A stretch of 64,000 bases of DNA from Ruminococcus sp. (GCA_017410265.1 JAFQRC010000004.1:62001-126000); one strand, 5' to 3'. Numbered from the stretch's first letter, positions 14,964-24,617 are shown. Notes: generated by a model from the sequence alone, not told the origin. Numbers and translations: made by a program.

Positions 14964-17258
14964 ATGGGCGCAAACCAAAGATTAAGACAGCGCACGGTAT
15001 GGCTTTTGATTATTGTACTTGTTTTCGGCTTTGGTGCTGTTATTTCAAGACTTGCTTACTTGCAGCTCATAGCGGGTGAGGATCTCCAGCAAAAGGCTGT
15101 GCAGCAACAGCTTTCTGACACTACAATCAGCGCAAAGCGCGGTACTATATACGACAGAAACGGCAAGATTTTAGCCCAGAGTGCGTCAGTCTGGCAGGTG
15201 GTGCTTTCTCCTGCAAACTTCGAAACAGATGAGCAGAGAATTTATGTTGCTAACCGTCTGGCTGAGATTCTCGGTCTTGAACAGGAAGATGTGCTCGAGC
15301 AGACTAAGCAGAACAGCTACTACTCGGTTGTAAAGCGTAAAATTGAGAGCGAAGAGCAAAAGCAGATACTGGAGCTTATGAACGATGTTGAAGATAAGTT
15401 CGGACTTTCAAGTGTTATTGCTCTGCTCGATGACTACAAACGCTACTATCCGTACAGCGAGCTTGCATCTTCAGTTATCGGATTTACCGGCTCTGATGAC
15501 CAGGGACTTTCAGGCGTTGAGTACCAGTATGATGAGTACCTCACAGGTACACCGGGTCGTCTGGTTACTGCAACTAACGCTAACGGAACTATAATGCCGT
15601 TTGACTACAGCCAGAATGTCGACGCTGTTGACGGCAACTCGGTTGTTCTTACCATCGATGAAACTATTCAGAGTATCATCGAGAAATATATGAAACAGGC
15701 TATCAGGGACTACGAGGTTTACAATCGCGGTGTTTGTATCGCGATGGATGTCAAAAACGGCGAGATTCTCGGAATGGCGACTGTCGGTGGATATGACCCT
15801 AACGACCCGTTTACAATCAGCAAGGAAGATAGCAAGAAGATTTCCGAAATCGACGCTGATTACCTGATTGAAAAAGGCTACCTCGAAGAAGGGTCGAATG
15901 CAACAGACAAAGAAATTGACGAGCTTATCGCTACAGCTAAAAGTGAGGCTGAAAGCGCAGCACTTTCACAGATGTGGCGAAACAAAGCTATCAGTGATAC
16001 TTACTACCCGGGTTCTGTTTTCAAGATGATTACTCTTTCGATGGCACTTGAAGAGGGAACTGTCAACAAGGATACACGATTTAACTGTACAGGTTATTTC
16101 CAGCTTTACGAAGAGCAGATTGGTTGTCATAACACCGCAGGTCATGGCACACAGAATTACGCTCAGGCGCTGTGCAACTCCTGTAACCCTGCGTTTATCC
16201 AGATTGGTCAGTCTTTCGGAGAAGCGAAATTCTGGGAATACTACCAGGCGTTCGGTTTTGCTGACAAAACAGGAATTGACCTTCCGGGTGAGTCTGACGA
16301 CCTGTTCTTCTCTGAGGACGGCTCTATGGGACCTGTCGATTTGGCGGTTGCATCCTTCGGTCAGAACTTCTCTATCACTCCTATCCAGATGATTACGGCA
16401 GCTTCTGCTATTGCTAACGGTGGCGATTTGGTTCAGCCACATGTTGTTAAGCAGATTTTAGGCTCTGACGGCTCTGTCGTTCACAATATCAGCACTGACA
16501 CAAAACGTCAGGTCATTTCTTCATCCGTTGCCGCTGAGATGCGTGCGATTCTTGAACAGAACGCAATCGACGGTACAGGTAAAAACGGTTATGTTGCAGG
16601 CTACAGAATAGCAGGTAAAACAGGTACATCAGAAAAACTCACCGACTCTAACGGTGACTTTGTGCAGGACTATATCGCTTCTTACTGTGGTTTTGCTCCT
16701 GCTGATGATCCTGAAATCGCAATGCTCGTGTTCTTTGATACTCCGCTTTCAGGCAACTACTACGGTAGTGCGGTTGCCGCTCCTGTGTTTGCCAGCATTA
16801 TGGGTGAGGTGCTTCCTTACCTCGAGATTTCTACTCAGTACACAGATGCCGAGGCAGCTAATGTTGACACTACAGCTGGTTCATACGTCGGTCTTTCTGT
16901 TTCTGAAGCTTCAAAGATTGTCAACGCTGACGGCTTTGATGTTACTATCAAGGGTGAAGGTTCAACAGTTGTGGCTCAGGTACCTGCGGCGGGCAGTAAA
17001 ATCCCGACAGGTGGTACGGTGGTGCTCTACACAGACGAGGACAGCGTCACAGAGAAGGTGGCTGTGCCTAACCTTATCGGTTTTAGCGTATCAGATGTCA
17101 ACTACATCGCCTCCTACTACGGCATAAATATCAGTATCACGGGTACTGTGAGCTCGAGCGACTCTACCTCCGTTTCGCAGGATATAGAAGAGGGTACGAC
17201 GGTCAGTCCGGGTACGGTAGTAACCGTTGGTTTCAGCACGAGCGGTGTAAACGATTAG
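14964..17258 (+). CDS. Class B penicillin-binding protein with two PASTA domains (SpoVD/FtsI type)
   Basis: 764-aa peptidoglycan transpeptidase, membrane-anchored by one helix (about 10-32). The pedestal domain begins AKRGTIYDRNGKILAQS. The transpeptidase has the catalytic Ser in SVFK (351-354), SCN (406-408) and KTGTS (552-556). Residues about 630-690 and 695-764 are PASTA repeats (YVGLSVSEASKIV; VPNLIGFSVSDVNYI), the mark of SpoVD and of gram-positive PBP2x-like proteins. ATG 14964 follows GGAGAG by nine bases; an upstream in-frame GTG overlaps that site. Two inserted stretches (about 285-335) enlarge the domain. Whether it serves vegetative division, the spore cortex or both cannot be told. 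Confidence 0.94.
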   Translation: MGANQRLRQRTVWLLIIVLVFGFGAVISRLAYLQLIAGEDLQQKAVQQQLSDTTISAKRGTIYDRNGKILAQSASVWQVVLSPANFETDEQRIYVANRLAEILGLEQEDVLEQTKQNSYYSVVKRKIESEEQKQILELMNDVEDKFGLSSVIALLDDYKRYYPYSELASSVIGFTGSDDQGLSGVEYQYDEYLTGTPGRLVTATNANGTIMPFDYSQNVDAVDGNSVVLTIDETIQSIIEKYMKQAIRDYEVYNRGVCIAMDVKNGEILGMATVGGYDPNDPFTISKEDSKKISEIDADYLIEKGYLEEGSNATDKEIDELIATAKSEAESAALSQMWRNKAISDTYYPGSVFKMITLSMALEEGTVNKDTRFNCTGYFQLYEEQIGCHNTAGHGTQNYAQALCNSCNPAFIQIGQSFGEAKFWEYYQAFGFADKTGIDLPGESDDLFFSEDGSMGPVDLAVASFGQNFSITPIQMITAASAIANGGDLVQPHVVKQILGSDGSVVHNISTDTKRQVISSSVAAEMRAILEQNAIDGTGKNGYVAGYRIAGKTGTSEKLTDSNGDFVQDYIASYCGFAPADDPEIAMLVFFDTPLSGNYYGSAVAAPVFASIMGEVLPYLEISTQYTDAEAANVDTTAGSYVGLSVSEASKIVNADGFDVTIKGEGSTVVAQVPAAGSKIPTGGTVVLYTDEDSVTEKVAVPNLIGFSVSDVNYIASYYGINISITGTVSSSDSTSVSQDIEEGTTVSPGTVVTVGFSTSGVND

Positions 17259-17291
17259 TAAATTCTTAACCAAAATAAATGAGGTGTAAAA

Positions 17292-18293
17292 ATGGAAATA
17301 GGAATCTGGGCTTTTGTGACAGCACTTGTTTCATTCGCGATATCCGCTATATCAGGCAGATATCTCGTGCCTTTTCTTCATAAGCTGAAGTACGGTCAGA
17401 CAATTCTTGATATCGGCCCGTCATGGCATAAGAATAAGCAGGGCACTCCTACAATGGGCGGTTTCATGTTCATTCTAGGTATTGTTGTATCAACTGTTGT
17501 GTCGGTTATTCTGTTTTCCGCTTTCCACGATGGATTTGGTACAACTGAAAAGTTTGTAATAACAGGTCTTGTGATGGCCTTGTGCTATGGTGGTATCGGC
17601 TTTATTGATGACTATATCAAGGTTGTTAAAAAGCGCAACTTAGGTTTAACAGCTATCCAAAAGCTTGTTTTGCAGTTTGCTGTTGTTGCTCTTTACCTTT
17701 TAGTGATGAGAGTACTCGGCGATAATACAGACATCGCTGTTCCGTTTGTCGGTATGGTAGACTTAGGTTGGTTTTACTACATAGCTATGGGTCTTGTTAT
17801 CGTTGGTATCACGAACGCGGTTAACCTCACTGACGGTATCGACGGGCTTGACGGCTCTATCACATTTTTCGTAGCACTTTTTATGATGATGATTGCAAAT
17901 GTGCTTGGAGTTTTCGATTCAAATGTGCTTTTTGCGGCTGCTGTAGCAGGCGGATGCTTAGGTTTCTTAGTATGGAACTTCCATCCTGCAAAGGTCTTTA
18001 TGGGCGATACAGGTTCACTTTTCTTAGGCGGTATAGTCTGCGCTATAGCTTTTGCTATGGATATGCACCTTATTATGCTTTTACTTGGACTGATGTATTT
18101 AGTCGAGATGTTCTCGGTTATGCTTCAGGTAACATATTTCAAGCTTACTCATGGTAAGCGTATTTTCAGAATGAGTCCTATCCACCATCACTTTGAGATG
18201 GGTGGTTGGAGTGAAATGAAGATTGTCGTTGTGTTCTCAGCGGTAACTGCTTTATGCGGTAGCATTTCACTTTTACTCGTTATTTTCGGTTAA
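17292..18293 (+). CDS. mraY: Phospho-N-acetylmuramoyl-pentapeptide transferase
   Basis: MraY (333 aa) moves phospho-MurNAc-pentapeptide to undecaprenyl phosphate, forming lipid I. About ten membrane helices. Signatures: GTPTMGGFMF, the DDYIKVVKKRNLGL block with catalytic Asp residues, NAVNLTDGIDGLDGS, VFMGDTGSLFLGG and the SPIHHHFE histidine motif. An adjacent murD, common elsewhere, is absent; ftsW follows directly. Confidence 0.98.
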   Translation: MEIGIWAFVTALVSFAISAISGRYLVPFLHKLKYGQTILDIGPSWHKNKQGTPTMGGFMFILGIVVSTVVSVILFSAFHDGFGTTEKFVITGLVMALCYGGIGFIDDYIKVVKKRNLGLTAIQKLVLQFAVVALYLLVMRVLGDNTDIAVPFVGMVDLGWFYYIAMGLVIVGITNAVNLTDGIDGLDGSITFFVALFMMMIANVLGVFDSNVLFAAAVAGGCLGFLVWNFHPAKVFMGDTGSLFLGGIVCAIAFAMDMHLIMLLLGLMYLVEMFSVMLQVTYFKLTHGKRIFRMSPIHHHFEMGGWSEMKIVVVFSAVTALCGSISLLLVIFG

Positions 18294-18327
18294 TTTGGAT
18301 TTTGAATCCTGAAAGGAGATGAACCGG

Positions 18328-19572
18328 TTGAGTAACTATTCGGTTGATGTTGATAGAAATAGAAGATACACCACTTCCGGTGCATCTTCGAAAAGAACAT
18401 ATAACACACAAAACCCACCGAAAAACGCAGTGAAAAGAAAAAAGCAATTTTCACTTTTGTCTATCGGTAAGGGTCTTGATGTGCCGTTTTGTATGCTCAT
18501 CGTTTTACTGCTTGCTATAGGTATCACGATGATGTTTTCTGCGAGCTATCCTGTAGCTTTTTATGAAATCGGCGACAGCTACTACTACTTAAAGCGTCAG
18601 CTTCTCTTTGCTATAGTAGGTATTGTCATTATGCTCGCGGTATCGTACTTTGATTATCACCATTTTCACAGATTTTCCGTGCTAATTCTGGGCGTATCTT
18701 ACTTTGCGCTCATTCTCGTACTTTTGCTACCGTCCGAAACGGGTATCCACAGATGGATTGGTATCGGTGACTACGGTATTCAGGCATCGGAGATAAGTAA
18801 ATTTGCGATTATTCTTTTTCTTGCTCACTGGGGCAGTAGGTACTACGACAAAATGCACACGCTGAAATACGGTGTTGTGCCGGGTGCGGCGGTGTTTGCA
18901 TCGACTGCATTTCTTTTGCTCTTAGAGCCTCACTACTCATGTATTGTAATTGTTGCACTATTGACAGTTATTATGCTGTTTGTATCGGGTATCCGTCTGA
19001 GATACCTCGCGGTAGCAGCGATTGCGCTCATTTTGGTAGTGCTGATTTTGTGGTCAACAGGTCTGCTCACTTACGCTATGGACCGTATGGACGGTTGGGG
19101 CAAGGCTCTTGAGTATATCGACGAAGCGCAGTGGCAACAGACCTGGCAGACAAGAAACTCACTTTATGCTATCGGTTCGGGTGGCTTGTTCGGACTCGGA
19201 CTTGGTCAGTCCAGACAGAAATATCTCTATCTTCCTGAACCACAGAATGACTTCGTTTTTGCTATCGTGTGCGAGGAGTTAGGTCTTATCGGCGCGATTG
19301 CTATTCTTCTGATTTTTGCGCTTTTAGTATGGCGTGGTATCGTTATTTCGCTGAGAGCGAAGGACCGTTTCGGAAAACTGCTCGGTATCGGTCTTGTTTC
19401 GCAGATTGGCTTGCAGGTAATACTGAACATTCTTGTTATCACTGACTGGTTGCCGAATACCGGTATCAGCTTACCGTTCTTTAGTTACGGCGGTAGCTCA
19501 CTGTTGATGCTGTTGTTCCAGATGGGTATTGTCCTGTCAATTTCGCGTTCTGCAAATATTGAGAAGATTTAA
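18328..19572 (+). CDS. ftsW: Lipid II polymerase FtsW (SEDS family)
   Basis: SEDS glycosyltransferase (414 aa) working with the class B PBP encoded two genes upstream. Features: a 40-residue basic cytoplasmic tail, then about ten helices. Motifs are the ETGIHRWIGIGDYGIQASEISK block, RQKYLYLPEPQNDFVFAIVCEELG, and the C-terminal TGISLPFFSYGGSSLL, all FtsW/SpoVE marks. The start is uncertain: the ATG at 18319 overlaps the AAAGGAG ribosome site, so the TTG at 18328, nine bases downstream of that site, is preferred. An 80-bp repeat begins two bases after the stop. Confidence 0.93.
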   Translation: MSNYSVDVDRNRRYTTSGASSKRTYNTQNPPKNAVKRKKQFSLLSIGKGLDVPFCMLIVLLLAIGITMMFSASYPVAFYEIGDSYYYLKRQLLFAIVGIVIMLAVSYFDYHHFHRFSVLILGVSYFALILVLLLPSETGIHRWIGIGDYGIQASEISKFAIILFLAHWGSRYYDKMHTLKYGVVPGAAVFASTAFLLLLEPHYSCIVIVALLTVIMLFVSGIRLRYLAVAAIALILVVLILWSTGLLTYAMDRMDGWGKALEYIDEAQWQQTWQTRNSLYAIGSGGLFGLGLGQSRQKYLYLPEPQNDFVFAIVCEELGLIGAIAILLIFALLVWRGIVISLRAKDRFGKLLGIGLVSQIGLQVILNILVITDWLPNTGISLPFFSYGGSSLLMLLFQMGIVLSISRSANIEKI

Positions 19573-19573
19573 A

Positions 19574-19653
19574 GGATTCACCAGTATTTTAACAAAAAGT
19601 GAGCAAAAATAGTCCCTCAAAAATCTGATTCGGATATACTTGGCTCACTCTAA
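19574..19653 (+). repeat. 80-bp dispersed repeat between ftsW and murG
   Basis: Reads from GGATTCAC to CTCACTCTAA and matches the reverse complement of 32940-33019 with 7 differences in 80 bases and no gaps. It contains AGTGAGC...GCTCACT (arms at about 19599 and 19642), able to fold as a hairpin. The murG ribosome site GGAGAG follows at once. In the other locus this unit is one end of a 279-bp element with terminal inverted repeats. Confidence 0.8.
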
Positions 19654-19663
19654 GGAGAGTATT

Positions 19664-20779
19664 ATGAGAATATTACTTGCAGGTGGCGGTACAGCAGGCC
19701 ACATCAATCCTGCTCTTGCTATCGCTTCGTATATCAAAGAAAAAGAGCCGCAGACAGAGATTATGTTCATCGGTAATAAAGACGGTATGGAACAGACTCT
19801 GGTCACAAAAGCGGGCTTTCCTATAAAATCAATTGTAATCAGCGGTTTTAAGCGTAATTTCAAACCGCAGTCTATCGTTCACAATGTAAAAACCGTTTCT
19901 AGGATGTTCACTTCGTCTATAAAAGCGAAGAAACTTATCGCTGAGTTTGCTCCTGATATTTGCATTGGTACAGGTGGTTATGTCAGCGGTCCTGTGGTGA
20001 GAACAGCGGCGAATATGGGAATCCCTTGTATCATTCACGAACAGAACGCTTTTCCGGGTGTAACCACTAAGATGCTTTCAAAAAAGGTCAGAAAGGTTAT
20101 GCTCGCGGTTGAGGACGCTAAAAAGCACCTTGACAAGGACGTTGACTTTGTAGTGACAGGTAACCCCATCAGAGAGCAGATTCTGCGCGTTGATAAACAA
20201 GAAGCGAGAAAAGAGCTAGGTCTTGACAGCCGTCCTGTAGTGCTGTCTTTTGGTGGCTCACTTGGTGCTCGATGCATCAACGAAGCAGTAGCGGGTTTAG
20301 TAGTCCGTTCTGCAAAGGACCAGAAATATCAGCATATTCACGCCTACGGACAGCAGGGTACATGGTTCCCTGAAAAGGTCAAGGAGATGGGCGTCGATAT
20401 AGACAAATTCAGTAATCTCGATGTAAGACAGTATATTGACAATATGCCTACCTGTTTAGCTGCCTGCGATGTTGTGGTCAGCCGTGCGGGTGCTATCACC
20501 CTGTCTGAGATTCAGGCAAAGGGCAAGCCTGCGGTGCTGATTCCGTCACCTTATGTTGCTGAAAATCATCAGTACCATAACGCGATGGCGCTGGTTAACA
20601 AAAAGGCAGCTTCGCTGATTGAAGAGAAGGACCTCACTGCAGAAAAGCTTATCAAAGCGGTTGATGATATGGTCAGCGACGAAAAGCTCCTTGAAGAGTA
20701 TTCTGAAAACGCTCAGGCTATGGCTATCACCGACGCAAGCGAGCGTATCTACAACATAGTCAAAGATATTTTGAAGTAA
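19664..20779 (+). CDS. murG: UDP-N-acetylglucosamine--lipid I transferase MurG
   Basis: MurG (371 aa) adds GlcNAc to lipid I to give lipid II, on the inner membrane face. The N-terminal loop GGGTAGHINPA (residues 7-17), the GGYVSGPVVRTA block, HEQNAFPGVTTKML, the second glycine-rich loop FGGSLGARCIN and the UDP-GlcNAc site VSRAGAITLSEIQAKGKPAVLIPSPY are all present. ATG 19664 is ten bases from GGAGAG. The leader right before that site is the 80-bp repeat described separately. Confidence 0.98.
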   Translation: MRILLAGGGTAGHINPALAIASYIKEKEPQTEIMFIGNKDGMEQTLVTKAGFPIKSIVISGFKRNFKPQSIVHNVKTVSRMFTSSIKAKKLIAEFAPDICIGTGGYVSGPVVRTAANMGIPCIIHEQNAFPGVTTKMLSKKVRKVMLAVEDAKKHLDKDVDFVVTGNPIREQILRVDKQEARKELGLDSRPVVLSFGGSLGARCINEAVAGLVVRSAKDQKYQHIHAYGQQGTWFPEKVKEMGVDIDKFSNLDVRQYIDNMPTCLAACDVVVSRAGAITLSEIQAKGKPAVLIPSPYVAENHQYHNAMALVNKKAASLIEEKDLTAEKLIKAVDDMVSDEKLLEEYSENAQAMAITDASERIYNIVKDILK

Positions 20780-20852
20780 GATTTTTTTCACAGTACAACC
20801 ACTCTTTTCATAGAATACATGCGTGTAGACTTATTTTGAAAGGGTGTTTGTG

Positions 20853-22106
20853 GTGTCAAAGCTTCTTATCAACGGCGGAAGAAAGCTAGGCGGAGAAGTC
20901 AAAGTACAGGGGTCAAAAAATAGCACGCTTCCGATACTCGCGGCGACCTTGCTTACTGAAGATGAATGCGTTTTGTACAACTGTCCGAAGCTCAGTGATG
21001 TTGACGCTACGATAAGGATTTTGCGATACTTAGGGTGCAGAGCAAACAGAGTTGACAGCACCCTGATAGTAAATACTCAGGATATGAAGAGAAGCGATAT
21101 TCCGCATGATCTGATGCGGGAGATGCGCTCATCAATTATATTTTTAGGAGTGCTTATAGCACGATGCGGCAGAGCTAAAATGTCGCTCCCGGGTGGGTGC
21201 GAGCTTGGTCCCAGACCGATTGATTTGCACCTTTCTGCACTAAGGCAGATGGGGATTGAAATCAGCGAGGAGCACGGCGAACTCGAATGCGTAGTAAATG
21301 ACTCGATAAAACCGTTGAAAATCGCACTTTCGTTTCCGAGTGTCGGAGCGACGGAAAATATTATGCTCACTGCTGTCAAGTGCAAAGGCACCACGATTAT
21401 TACAAACGCAGCCAAAGAGCCCGAAATTGAGGATCTGGCAGATTTTCTGAACTGTTGCGGGGCGAAGATTTCGGGAGCAGGGGACAGCACTATTGTTATA
21501 GAGGGAGTAGATAAGCTCCACGGGTGTGCTCACTCTATCATTCCCGACAGAATAGTCGCGGCGACTCTGATGAGTGCTGCAGCGTGTACATCTTCTAAAA
21601 TTACATTAGATGGTGTGATTCAAAGTCATCTTTCGGCTATTACGCCGATTTTTGAAGAAGCAGGATGTGAGATTTCCTGCAAAGACTCAAAACTCACAAT
21701 TGACGCTCCGTACAGACTACGTTCACCAAAGCTTATCCGTACTATGCCGTATCCCGGTTTTCCTACTGATGCTCAGGCACCCGTTATGGCGATGTCGTGT
21801 AAATCGCACGGGTTGACGGTTTTCGTAGAGAACATATTTGAAAGCAGATACAAGCATATCGATGAACTCAATCGCCTTGGTGCGAATATAAAAGTCGAGG
21901 GTAAAGTAGCTTTAGTTGACGGAGTGCGACACCTATCGGGGGCTAATGTCAGGGCACTTGATTTAAGAGGAGCGGCGTCCTTGGTTGTAGCAGGACTTTG
22001 CGCTCAGGGGAACACTCAGGTTTCAGGAGTTAAGTATTTAGAAAGAGGCTACGACGAGTTTGAGGCTGTGCTTTCTAATTTAGGCGCAGATATAAAGAAA
22101 ATTTAG
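20853..22106 (+). CDS. murA: UDP-N-acetylglucosamine 1-carboxyvinyltransferase MurA
   Basis: MurA (417 aa) transfers enolpyruvate from PEP to UDP-GlcNAc, the committed step of peptidoglycan synthesis. The catalytic cysteine is present at about residue 116 (SLPGGCELGPRPIDLH), so it should be fosfomycin-sensitive rather than a Cys-to-Asp type. The opening GGRKLGGEVKVQGSKNSTLPIL and the closing RAASLVV-like LRGAASLVVAGL block are typical. GTG 20853 is preferred: AAAGGGTG lies eight bases upstream; GTG 20850 is possible. Here it sits between murG and divIB, where many clusters carry murB or murC. Confidence 0.96.
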   Translation: MSKLLINGGRKLGGEVKVQGSKNSTLPILAATLLTEDECVLYNCPKLSDVDATIRILRYLGCRANRVDSTLIVNTQDMKRSDIPHDLMREMRSSIIFLGVLIARCGRAKMSLPGGCELGPRPIDLHLSALRQMGIEISEEHGELECVVNDSIKPLKIALSFPSVGATENIMLTAVKCKGTTIITNAAKEPEIEDLADFLNCCGAKISGAGDSTIVIEGVDKLHGCAHSIIPDRIVAATLMSAAACTSSKITLDGVIQSHLSAITPIFEEAGCEISCKDSKLTIDAPYRLRSPKLIRTMPYPGFPTDAQAPVMAMSCKSHGLTVFVENIFESRYKHIDELNRLGANIKVEGKVALVDGVRHLSGANVRALDLRGAASLVVAGLCAQGNTQVSGVKYLERGYDEFEAVLSNLGADIKKI

Positions 22107-22140
22107 TTTAAAATAAAGGAAGTAAAAAGGAGGGATTTGT

Positions 22141-23337
22141 GTGAGCAGAAACAGTAACCGCGGTGGTTACGATGACGGTTATCAGTCTTTTAGAAAACCT
22201 GATATTATGGATAAAATAGGCGACAGCTTTTCTTCTGCGTTTTCGCGCAGATCCCGTGAGAATGATAAAGCCGACGAGGCACTATCCGAATTTTCAAAGG
22301 GTGGCAGAGATGACTTTTTTGTCGACGAAAGCGTCAGAAAAGGAGTAAGAAAGCAAAGTAACCCTCAAAAGAAAAAACCTTCGAAAAAAAGAAAAGAACA
22401 TAAACCGAAAAAGCCTGTTTCTCCTTTGATGAGAAGAATCCGCAATATTATCACCGCCTGCGTTATTGTGGGTGTGATGCTGATAGTCTGCGTTGTGCTG
22501 TCGCTCACAGTGCTTTTCAAGACTCAAAATTACGAGGTAACGGGCAATACTAAGTACAGTCAGGATGAGATTATCTCTACCTGTGGGATTAAAACAAACG
22601 AGAATATCTTCTTAGCTAATAAAAAATCCGCAGAAAAAAAGATAGTGAACTCATATCCGTACATTGAAGAAGCAAGGGTTTCTTTCTTTATTCCTGATAC
22701 AATCACGATTGATATCACCGAGGCTGTGCCTGCATATATAGTTAAGGTGACAGAATCACAGTTTATCCTAGCTTCCTCAAAGGGAAGAATCTTAGAGATA
22801 GTCGAGTCAACTGAAAAATACGATATCCCGCTGTTCTTAGGTCCTGAGGTTACTAACCTTACAGTCGGCGGGTATGTAGAATTTTCTGACGAAAAAATCC
22901 TCGATATTATCGACGATATAGTAACAGTTTTTGTTGATAACGGCTACTCAGGCATTACCGAAATTGATGCGACAAACCCTGCGCAGCTCAGCTTTACCTA
23001 TGACGGCAGAATCAAAGTCAAGCTCGGGCTTCCTGAGAATATCAGTTACAAGGTGAGAACAGCTATGACTATTATCACCGAAAAGCTAGACTTGAACGGC
23101 TCAGAAACTACAGAGGGCGAACTCGATGTATCAAACTGTTATGAAACAAAGAAGTCGTATTTCAGAGAACAGTCGCTTATTGATGCTCAGACAGAGACTG
23201 TAAATCCTGACGAGAATAAACCTGAGGAGCATCCTGACGAGGACTACGACGGCTATGATGACATCACAGGCGAATGGATAGAAGCAGAAGAGGAAACTGA
23301 AGCTCCTACACTTTCCCAAGAAGACTGGTATCTGTGA
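22141..23337 (+). CDS. divIB: Cell-division protein DivIB/FtsQ
   Basis: 398-aa bitopic protein. Residues 1-98 are a long basic cytoplasmic region rich in Lys/Arg, about 99-125 a membrane helix, and about 128-198 a POTRA domain (YEVTGNTKYSQDEIISTCGIK core), followed by the beta domain (SKGRILEIVE...VTNLTVGGYV). The acidic tail (about 355-398, Glu/Asp/Pro) is longer than usual. DivIB forms a trimer with FtsL and DivIC at the septum. GTG start with an AAAGGAGGG site. The order murA-divIB-ftsZ supports the call. Confidence 0.9.
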   Translation: MSRNSNRGGYDDGYQSFRKPDIMDKIGDSFSSAFSRRSRENDKADEALSEFSKGGRDDFFVDESVRKGVRKQSNPQKKKPSKKRKEHKPKKPVSPLMRRIRNIITACVIVGVMLIVCVVLSLTVLFKTQNYEVTGNTKYSQDEIISTCGIKTNENIFLANKKSAEKKIVNSYPYIEEARVSFFIPDTITIDITEAVPAYIVKVTESQFILASSKGRILEIVESTEKYDIPLFLGPEVTNLTVGGYVEFSDEKILDIIDDIVTVFVDNGYSGITEIDATNPAQLSFTYDGRIKVKLGLPENISYKVRTAMTIITEKLDLNGSETTEGELDVSNCYETKKSYFREQSLIDAQTETVNPDENKPEEHPDEDYDGYDDITGEWIEAEEETEAPTLSQEDWYL

Positions 23338-23412
23338 TAATGTTAAAAAATTTCAAATCTTTGAAAAAAATATTGAATTTATCAGATTTTTGTGTTAAGT
23401 TATAAGATAGTA

Positions 23413-23425
23413 GAGTATAATACTC
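23413..23425 (+). promoter_or_regulatory. ftsZ promoter -10 inside a perfect palindrome
   Basis: GAGTATAATACTC is a perfect 13-base palindrome whose centre contains TATAAT (23416-23421), 56 bases before the ftsZ start. A weak -35 (TGTTAA, 23393-23398) is 17 bases upstream. The overlap of -10 and palindrome suggests an operator, but no binder is known. Confidence 0.5.
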
Positions 23426-23476
23426 GAAGTGTGTGGTTTAAAAATTGTAAAAATTCCGTTTAGGGAGGATTTTAAT

Positions 23477-24559
23477 ATGGCTTTTGAGTTAGAGAAGGAA
23501 ATGATTGATTATTTACCGGTTATTAAAGTAATCGGTGTCGGCGGTGGCGGTGGAAACGCTGTTAACCGTATGATTAAAATGGATGTTAAGAATGTTGAGT
23601 TCATCGCTGTTAATACAGACGAGCATGTTCTTAGATTTTCTCAGGCTGACCAGAAGGTTCAGATCGGTGAAAAATCAACTCGCGGTAAGGGCGCTGGCTC
23701 TAAACCTGAGGTTGGACAGGCTGCTGCTGAAGAAAACAGAGAAGAAATCGCAGCTTTACTTAAAGACACAGACATGGTATTTGTTACTGCCGGTATGGGC
23801 GGTGGTACAGGTACAGGTGCTGCTCCTATCGTTGCTAAAATTGCAAAGGACATGGGTATCCTCACTGTAGCTGTTGTTACAAAGCCATTTGCATTTGAGG
23901 GTAAAAAGCGTATGGCTCAGGCTGAGCAGGGTATTGCTGAGCTCGCTGCTTGCGTTGACTCTCTCATTATTGTTCCTAACGAAAGACTAAAATATGTTTC
24001 TGACCAGTCTATCACACTTCAGAACGCGTTCACTATCGCTGACGATGTGCTTAGACAGGGTGTTCAGAGTATCTCTGACCTCATCGTTGTTCCTGGTCTT
24101 GTTAACCTTGATTTTGCTGACGTTACTGCTGTTATGAAGGATGCAGGCTACGCTCACATGGGTATCGGTAAGGCTACAGGTAAGGACAAGGCTGCTGTTG
24201 CTGCTGAGATGGCTATCTCATCTGCATTACTCGAAACTTCTATCGACGGCGCAGAGAGCGTTATCATCAACATCACAGCTTCTCCTGACATCACTCTCGA
24301 GGATATCGACGCTGCTTCTACTATGATTTCTCAGAAAGCATCTGAGTCAGCAAATATCATCTGGGGTGCTGTTATCAACGAAGATATGAAGGACGAAATC
24401 AGCGTTACTGTTATCGCTGCCGGTTGTGGTTCAAACAATGACAACTCAAAGGCTTTCCCAAGCTCATCACCTGAGAAGGCTGACGCTCCAAAGGTAGAGG
24501 TTGACTCTTCTGACGAAGACGATTCATTCTACGACATTATGTCAATTTTCAATAGCTAA
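23477..24559 (+). CDS. ftsZ: Cell-division GTPase FtsZ
   Basis: FtsZ (360 aa) polymerises into the division ring. The nucleotide site is [13 protein letters not shown] (about 20-32), the tubulin signature is GGGTGTG (108-114) and the T7 loop is [11 protein letters not shown]. The C-terminal peptide is [14 protein letters not shown], an acidic linker end and a conserved tail that binds FtsA/SepF-type partners; no ftsA gene is in the cluster. ATG 23477 follows a GGGAGGA site; a longer frame from 23429 lacks one. Codon use (GCT, GTT, ATC) suggests high expression. A strong terminator follows, closing the cluster. Confidence 0.98.
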   Translation: MAFELEKEMIDYLPVIKVIGVGGGGGNAVNRMIKMDVKNVEFIAVNTDEHVLRFSQADQKVQIGEKSTRGKGAGSKPEVGQAAAEENREEIAALLKDTDMVFVTAGMGGGTGTGAAPIVAKIAKDMGILTVAVVTKPFAFEGKKRMAQAEQGIAELAACVDSLIIVPNERLKYVSDQSITLQNAFTIADDVLRQGVQSISDLIVVPGLVNLDFADVTAVMKDAGYAHMGIGKATGKDKAAVAAEMAISSALLETSIDGAESVIINITASPDITLEDIDAASTMISQKASESANIIWGAVINEDMKDEISVTVIAAGCGSNNDNSKAFPSSSPEKADAPKVEVDSSDEDDSFYDIMSIFNS

Positions 24560-24577
24560 GATAAAAATAGCAAAGCT

Positions 24578-24607
24578 AAAGGGCAACCGTTCTGGTTGCC
24601 CTTTTTT
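24578..24607 (+). terminator. Rho-independent terminator after ftsZ
   Basis: An 11-bp stem AAAGGGCAACC / GGTTGCCCTTT with a GTTCT loop and six T. It lies between two convergent genes (ftsZ and the dockerin gene) and could serve both. Confidence 0.9.
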
Positions 24608-24617
24608 ATGTAGCTTT

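Noticed and set aside
15966..16442. 158-residue antisense open frame inside the PBP gene
   Set aside because: Mirror frame of a well-conserved transpeptidase domain; no start signal.
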